From positions 1,240,001 through 1,304,000 of the forward strand of contig NZ_CP019388.1 of assembly GCF_001971725.1 (NCBI RefSeq): 64,000 bases of DNA. The letters are read 5' to 3'. Below are positions 59,750 through 64,000 of this stretch, piece by piece. Source of the DNA: Winogradskyella sp. J14-2. Its GTDB lineage: Bacteria > Bacteroidota > Bacteroidia > Flavobacteriales > Flavobacteriaceae. How positions within the stretch are numbered: the first letter of the stretch is position 1; the number at the start of each line of letters is the position of its first letter. Position numbers and translations under genes: made by a program. Below the pieces are notes generated by a model. That model made no database searches. It saw only the letters and a list, made by a program, of their open reading frames with translations, and was not told the origin of the DNA.

Positions 59750-61126
59750 ATGCAAAAAGATCTCGATATATTTTTAGAACTCGCCGAACAGTTATTGGTT
59801 GAAGAAAATAAACAGCCTGTAGCCAAAAAAATATCCACTTCTAAACTATACCAAACACTAGACTTATCTTTAGATGAAGATGGTATAGTTGATAATGCCC
59901 TAATTGGTAATCTAAAAAATATTATAAAAAGCACGCCCAAAACAGCTTCAAAATCCTTTTTTAATCAACTGTTTGGAGGAAGAATAAGCAAAGCAACTTT
60001 AGGGGATTTATTAGCCGTAATGCTCAATAACAGCATGTATACCTACAAGGTAGCAGGACCACAAGTTGGCATAGAAAAACAAGTTCTCAAAAACATCTCT
60101 AAACTCGCAGGATATCCAGAAAATAGTGATGGCACGTTTGCACCAGGAGGCTCCATGAGTAATATGATGGCACTTATTATGGCAAGAGATGCCAAAAATG
60201 AGTACATCAGATTAAAAGGTCTAACCTCAAAAATGATTGTTTACACATCTGCAGAATCCCATTATTCCATAGCAAAAAATGCAGCTTTAACTGGTATTGG
60301 ACGCGAGCAGGTACGTCTTGTTAATACCAATGACAAAGGTGAAATGCAAGCCAGTCATTTAGAAACTTTGATAATAGAAGACCTCAAAAACCAACACATA
60401 CCATTTTTTATAAATGCCACCGCAGGTACAACGGTTTTGGGTGCTTTTGACCATATTGATACTATCAGTAGTATGAGCAAAAAATATAAGCTTTGGCTTC
60501 ATGTTGATGGTGCTTATTGTGGCGGAGTCATCTTCAGTAAAAAATATAAACATCTAGTCAACGGATTAGAACATTCAGATTCGTTTAGTATTAATGCACA
60601 TAAAATGCTTGGCACACCGTTAAGTTGCTCTATTATTGTTACAAAACATCCTGAGCAACTGCACCATTCATTTTCTAACGAAGCTGATTATTTATACCAA
60701 ACCGATGGCGATGATTTTAATCTAGGTAAAACCTCAATGCAATGTGGTAGACGCAATGACGCTCTTAAAATATGGACACTATGGAAATCCGTTGGCACCA
60801 AAGGATTAGAGAAAATTGTTGACAAGCAGTTTGAAATGGCTGAAGTTGCCAGAAAATACATCAAAAAAAACAAAGACTATAAACTTTATAGTTTTGATGA
60901 TTCTATTTCTGTCTGCTTTAACTACAAGGATGTTGACGCTAAAGCACTTTGTACATCCTTATATGAAAACTCGGATCTTATGGTTGGTTTTGGGTCTTTT
61001 AAGGATGAGCAGTTTGTTCGTATGGTAACTATTAATAGCGTCTTGGAAGAAACTGATATTTTAGCATTTTTTAAAACTCTAGAAATGCATGTTAACGATA
61101 AAATGTTAAAAATATCTACCTCTTAG
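59750..61126 (+). CDS. Group II PLP decarboxylase, possible cysteine sulfinate decarboxylase
   Basis: A 458-residue glutamate/aspartate/cysteine-sulfinate decarboxylase-type enzyme. PLP residues: ESHYSIAKNAALTG, LHVDGAYCGG (Asp) and the Schiff-base lysine K285 in SINAHKMLGTPLSCS. GSMSNMMALIMARDAK is a family motif. Glutamate, aspartate and cysteine sulfinate are all possible substrates. The divergent cysteine dioxygenase next door favours cysteine sulfinate, giving hypotaurine. Signal peptide absent; cytosolic. Confidence 0.88.
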   Translation: MQKDLDIFLELAEQLLVEENKQPVAKKISTSKLYQTLDLSLDEDGIVDNALIGNLKNIIKSTPKTASKSFFNQLFGGRISKATLGDLLAVMLNNSMYTYKVAGPQVGIEKQVLKNISKLAGYPENSDGTFAPGGSMSNMMALIMARDAKNEYIRLKGLTSKMIVYTSAESHYSIAKNAALTGIGREQVRLVNTNDKGEMQASHLETLIIEDLKNQHIPFFINATAGTTVLGAFDHIDTISSMSKKYKLWLHVDGAYCGGVIFSKKYKHLVNGLEHSDSFSINAHKMLGTPLSCSIIVTKHPEQLHHSFSNEADYLYQTDGDDFNLGKTSMQCGRRNDALKIWTLWKSVGTKGLEKIVDKQFEMAEVARKYIKKNKDYKLYSFDDSISVCFNYKDVDAKALCTSLYENSDLMVGFGSFKDEQFVRMVTINSVLEETDILAFFKTLEMHVNDKMLKISTS

Positions 61127-61189
61127 CTTAAAAATATGGCTTCAATGAAAATTTATTATATTTTAGCAGATACAACACACAGATAATCA

Positions 61190-61576
61190 ATGGTACAACA
61201 AGTTACAAGCGGTATAAAAATTTCCGTAGAAACCAATTTTGAAGGCACTTTTTATAAAAATTATAAAGTGCATTTTGCTTTTGGATATAAGGTAACTATT
61301 GAAAACCAAAGTAAAGATTCTGTTCAGTTACATTCTCGCCACTGGAAAATCCTTGATGCCCTTAATAACGAAGAGATTATTGAAGGTGAAGGTGTTATTG
61401 GAAAAAAACCTGTACTTAAACCAGGTGAAAAACACACTTATAATTCTGGTTGTCTACTAACTTCTCCTTTTGGCGCTATGCAAGGCCATTATAATATGGT
61501 AAACTTTACCAAAGCTAGTAAGTTTAAGGTATATATTCCTTCTTTTAAATTAAGTGCTCCTTTTGCACTTAATTAG
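61190..61576 (+). CDS. apaG: ApaG domain protein
   Basis: A 128-residue single-domain ApaG (Ig-like beta sandwich): SGIKISVETNFEG, FGYKVTIENQSKDSVQLHSRHWKI, EGEGVIGKKPVLKPGEKHTY and SGCLLTSPFGAMQGHYNMV. The family is conserved and linked to Co2+/Mg2+ tolerance and diadenosine tetraphosphate levels; the molecular role is unclear. It follows the decarboxylase by 63 nt. Confidence 0.93.
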   Translation: MVQQVTSGIKISVETNFEGTFYKNYKVHFAFGYKVTIENQSKDSVQLHSRHWKILDALNNEEIIEGEGVIGKKPVLKPGEKHTYNSGCLLTSPFGAMQGHYNMVNFTKASKFKVYIPSFKLSAPFALN

Positions 61577-61595
61577 GTTTCGACTGCTCTTAACC

Positions 61596-62600
61596 TTACA
61601 TATAATCTTTTATAAGATTAAACCTAAAAATCTTTCCTTCTTGTTCCACATTAAAAAACAAACAATTAGAGTAATGAACAAACTGATAATGTTCAGAAAT
61701 ATCAAAGCTATCATCATTCACTTTGTAAATGCCATCACAGTCCATATTTCCATAAGGTGAAATTCTTCTAAAACGGTATTCTGAATCGTGTCCTAAATCA
61801 TGTAACTCAAACCAGGCACCTGCAGCAATACCACTCAGCCATTGCGCATGTTCTTCCTTAACTTCATTGTGTTTGGGCTCGAGCGTTCCAACCAAACTTG
61901 GATTATAGCCTTTGAGCCTATCTAAAAACAACCTTCTATTTTCTCTACTCACGGTAGATTTAAATTCAGATATAACACCTTTTTCATTTACCAAATGGAC
62001 AAAATCTTCTGTATCAGCGATAACAACATTTCCAATGGTACTTGGTGTAAACCATTTAGATCGAATGAGTTTTTTCTTAATTTTCACATCTAAAACACCT
62101 GCTATTAATGCATCAGTTACAAACCTAGCACAATTACAAGCATCCTTTATAAATGCCGCATACCTAATAAAGCCTTTAGCTTGCATGGTATCGATATGAT
62201 TTCGGGCTGACGCATAATCCACGGCATTACAAACCGATGCATACAAATGACCATCACCATGCGTCAATTTTGGATTGATAGCTAAAAACTCAAGAATTTC
62301 ATCTAAATTTTTAATCGTATTGCCTTCTATTTTTGCTTTTACAGGAAAATGCAATTCAAAATCAGTCTCTCGTCCCCTTACACGTCCGTTAGGTTCTGAG
62401 GTGATGTAGCGTCCAAAATCGTGATACTCTAAAACACCTGTTTCTTTATGAATTAAAACCATGGCTGCATGACCAGCTCTCACATGATTTTTATTTCCGA
62501 TTGAAAGGTATTTTAAATACTTAGAATACCATTCCTCTGCATGAGACACAATAGTTTCAGGATAAGCAAGGGTTAAAATAAAGGCATCATTTTTCAACAT
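61596..62600 (-). CDS. DUF6695-like protein with permuted papain-like motifs
   Basis: A 334-residue soluble protein. Its N-terminal half has VRAGHAAMVLIHKETG (H44) and later FIKDACNCARFVTDALIAG (C157). His first and Cys later, followed by an aromatic and a helix, is the order of circularly permuted NlpC/P60 or DUF830 thiol hydrolases. The C-terminal half (WLSGIAAGAWFELHDLGHDSEYRFRRISPYG) is a beta module of unknown role. It matches a flavobacterial family I know as DUF6695. The enzyme idea is inference. Single gene. Confidence 0.65.
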   Translation of the reverse strand: MLKNDAFILTLAYPETIVSHAEEWYSKYLKYLSIGNKNHVRAGHAAMVLIHKETGVLEYHDFGRYITSEPNGRVRGRETDFELHFPVKAKIEGNTIKNLDEILEFLAINPKLTHGDGHLYASVCNAVDYASARNHIDTMQAKGFIRYAAFIKDACNCARFVTDALIAGVLDVKIKKKLIRSKWFTPSTIGNVVIADTEDFVHLVNEKGVISEFKSTVSRENRRLFLDRLKGYNPSLVGTLEPKHNEVKEEHAQWLSGIAAGAWFELHDLGHDSEYRFRRISPYGNMDCDGIYKVNDDSFDISEHYQFVHYSNCLFFNVEQEGKIFRFNLIKDYM

Positions 62601-62700
62601 GCTTCTTTGTAGAAAATTTCGCTAGCAACTTACAAAAAATTATGCTTGTAAGTTTCACAGAACTATAACGTTTGAAACCAACTTTCTACTTTAAAAATTG

Positions 62701-62708
62701 TACCTTTG
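62701..62708 (+). promoter_or_regulatory. Bacteroidota -7 promoter element of pruA
   Basis: TACCTTTG, 34 nt before the ATG at 62743. TTTG at 62671-62674 is too far (26 nt) for a good -33 box. Confidence 0.55.
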
Positions 62709-62742
62709 CACTTTCAAAAATTCAAACAAAAACAATCATATT

Positions 62743-64000
62743 ATGTCAAAAGGATTCTTTAATGTACCTGTAGCGGTTAATGAGCCTGTAAAGTCTTATG
62801 CACCAGGTTCACCAGAGCGTAAAGCTGCAGCCGAAACTTACAAAGCTATGTTTAACAGCAAAGTAGAAGTCCCTTTATATATTAATGGAAAGGATGTAAA
62901 AACTGGAAACACCAGAACCATGTCTCCTCCTCACGACCACCAACATATCGTAGGTGAATACCATGTAGCTGAGCAAACTCACGTTGAAGAAGCCATTGCT
63001 ACAGCATTAGAGGCTCGTAAGACGTGGTCTCAATTACCTTGGGAACAGCGTGCTGGTATTTTTCTTAAAGCTGCAGAGTTAATTGCTGGTCCATATAGAG
63101 CAAAGATTAATGCTGCAACTATGATTGCACAATCTAAAACAATCCACCAGGCAGAGATTGATTCCGCATGTGAGCTTATAGACTTTTTACGTTTTAATGT
63201 ACAGTTTATGACTGACATCTACATGGAACAACCAGAAAGCACCAGCGATGCTTGGAACCGTGTAGAATATCGTCCGCTTGAAGGCTTTACTTATGCCGTA
63301 ACCCCTTTTAATTTTACTGCAATTGCAGGTAACTTACCTGCTTGTATGGCATTAATGGGTAATGTGGTTGTTTGGAAACCAAGTGATAGCCAAGTGTATT
63401 CTGCTAAAGTAATAATGGATGTGTTTAAAGAAGCAGGTGTGCCAGATGGTGTAATTAATGTTGTATTTGGAGATCCAGTAATGATTACCAATACTGTTTT
63501 AGCTAGTCCAGATTTTTCTGGTTTACACTTCACCGGTTCTACATTTATATTTAAAGAATTGTGGAAACAAATCGGAGAGAACATTCACAACTATAAGACT
63601 TATCCTAGAATTGTTGGGGAAACAGGTGGTAAAGATTTCATCGTAGCTCACAAATCTGCTAATGCTAAACAAGTAGCTACTGCTATTTCTCGTGGTGCTT
63701 TTGAATTTCAAGGTCAAAAATGTAGTGCTGCGTCTAGAGCATACATTCCAAAAGGTATTTGGGCAGATGTTAAAAACTATGTGTTAGAAGACCTTGCTTC
63801 TTTTAAAATGGGTTCTCCTGAAGACATGAGCAACTTTATCACTGCAGTAATTCATGAAGGTTCATTTGATAAATTAGCTAAATATATAGACCAAGCAAAA
63901 GCTGATAGTGATGCTGAAATCATTGCTGGTGGTAATTATGATAAATCTAAAGGGTATTTTATAGAGCCAACAGTTATAGTAACTACCGACCCAAAATACA
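62743..64000 (+). CDS. pruA: L-glutamate gamma-semialdehyde dehydrogenase, 5' part
   Basis: The frame is open from ATG 62743 to the window end (419 codons), so the last part is missing. It starts MSKGFFNVPVAVNEPVKSYA and continues through TPFNFTAIAGNLPACMALMG, FTGSTFIFKELW, IVGETGGKDF (general-base E293) and FEFQGQKCSAASRAYIP (nucleophile C327). This is the P5C dehydrogenase type of ALDH that converts glutamate semialdehyde to glutamate in proline breakdown. No fused PutA proline dehydrogenase domain precedes it. Confidence 0.95.
   Translation, partial: MSKGFFNVPVAVNEPVKSYAPGSPERKAAAETYKAMFNSKVEVPLYINGKDVKTGNTRTMSPPHDHQHIVGEYHVAEQTHVEEAIATALEARKTWSQLPWEQRAGIFLKAAELIAGPYRAKINAATMIAQSKTIHQAEIDSACELIDFLRFNVQFMTDIYMEQPESTSDAWNRVEYRPLEGFTYAVTPFNFTAIAGNLPACMALMGNVVVWKPSDSQVYSAKVIMDVFKEAGVPDGVINVVFGDPVMITNTVLASPDFSGLHFTGSTFIFKELWKQIGENIHNYKTYPRIVGETGGKDFIVAHKSANAKQVATAISRGAFEFQGQKCSAASRAYIPKGIWADVKNYVLEDLASFKMGSPEDMSNFITAVIHEGSFDKLAKYIDQAKADSDAEIIAGGNYDKSKGYFIEPTVIVTTDPKY

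Noticed and set aside
1-64000. CRISPR arrays, tRNA or rRNA genes, prophage and insertion sequences.
   Set aside because: No regularly spaced repeats, no cloverleaf or rRNA-like text, and no transposase, integrase or phage structural gene was seen.

Overview
The window is a 64 kb stretch of low-GC chromosome from a member of Bacteroidota, most likely a marine Flavobacteriaceae. Support comes from a type IX secretion (T9SS) C-terminal sorting signal, a T9SS plug-type (DUF5103) protein, many TAnnTTTG promoter -7 elements, a complete Na+-pumping NADH:quinone reductase operon, and several protein families typical of this group (DUF1573, DUF4846, DUF6702, DUF6503). No rRNA, tRNA, CRISPR array, prophage or complete insertion sequence was seen. 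Genes are dense and no gene-free gap exceeds about 265 bp.

Layout. 0-9 kb: a truncated DUF1573 gene, a two-DTG aspartyl protease with a PDZ domain, an aminotransferase-murB pair, an ECF sigma/anti-sigma pair, then a glycosyltransferase-ECF sigma-Nramp-like operon. 9-15.5 kb: a cupin lipoprotein, a DASS transporter, a DUF4846 protein, a T9SS-secreted protein, and apbE (FMN transferase for Nqr). 15.5-24.5 kb: the map operon (map, DUF3050, methyltransferase, DUF423), a CoA-transferase, a HAD-type phosphatase, gpmI, an ankyrin protein, an M48 protease, a GNAT and a PepE-like peptidase. 24.5-31 kb: two tandem paralogous surface proteins, a DUF6702 protein, an M1 metallopeptidase, tatA and an S8 protease.

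31-43 kb holds a kynurenine catabolic cluster on the minus strand: kynU, kmo, a RidA-type deaminase, a semialdehyde dehydrogenase, an SDR-like protein, 3-hydroxyanthranilate dioxygenase and ACMSD. Together they would take kynurenine to 4-oxalocrotonate. Two genes that do not belong to the pathway sit inside it. One is a cyclase-fold-like ORF; the other is a small GIY-YIG nuclease gene bracketed by a perfect 16-bp inverted repeat. Copies of the same REP-like palindrome occur in further intergenic gaps of this region, and I saw them nowhere else in the window.

43-64 kb: msrA, a lipoprotein pseudogene with an in-frame stop, a coiled-coil protein that has lost its zinc ribbon cysteines, nif3 divergent from lpxK, a TPR hybrid histidine kinase, a lipA-gap pair, nqrABCDEF, the plug-type protein, a divergent cysteine dioxygenase / PLP decarboxylase pair (probable hypotaurine synthesis), apaG, a DUF6695-like protein and the first part of pruA, which runs off the window.

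The strongest candidates for something undescribed are the GIY-YIG / inverted-repeat cassette and the cyclase-like gene coupled into the kynurenine operon. Several enzymes also have altered active-site motifs: the Nramp-like carrier, the SDR, NqrB, the S8 protease and the zinc ribbon protein.
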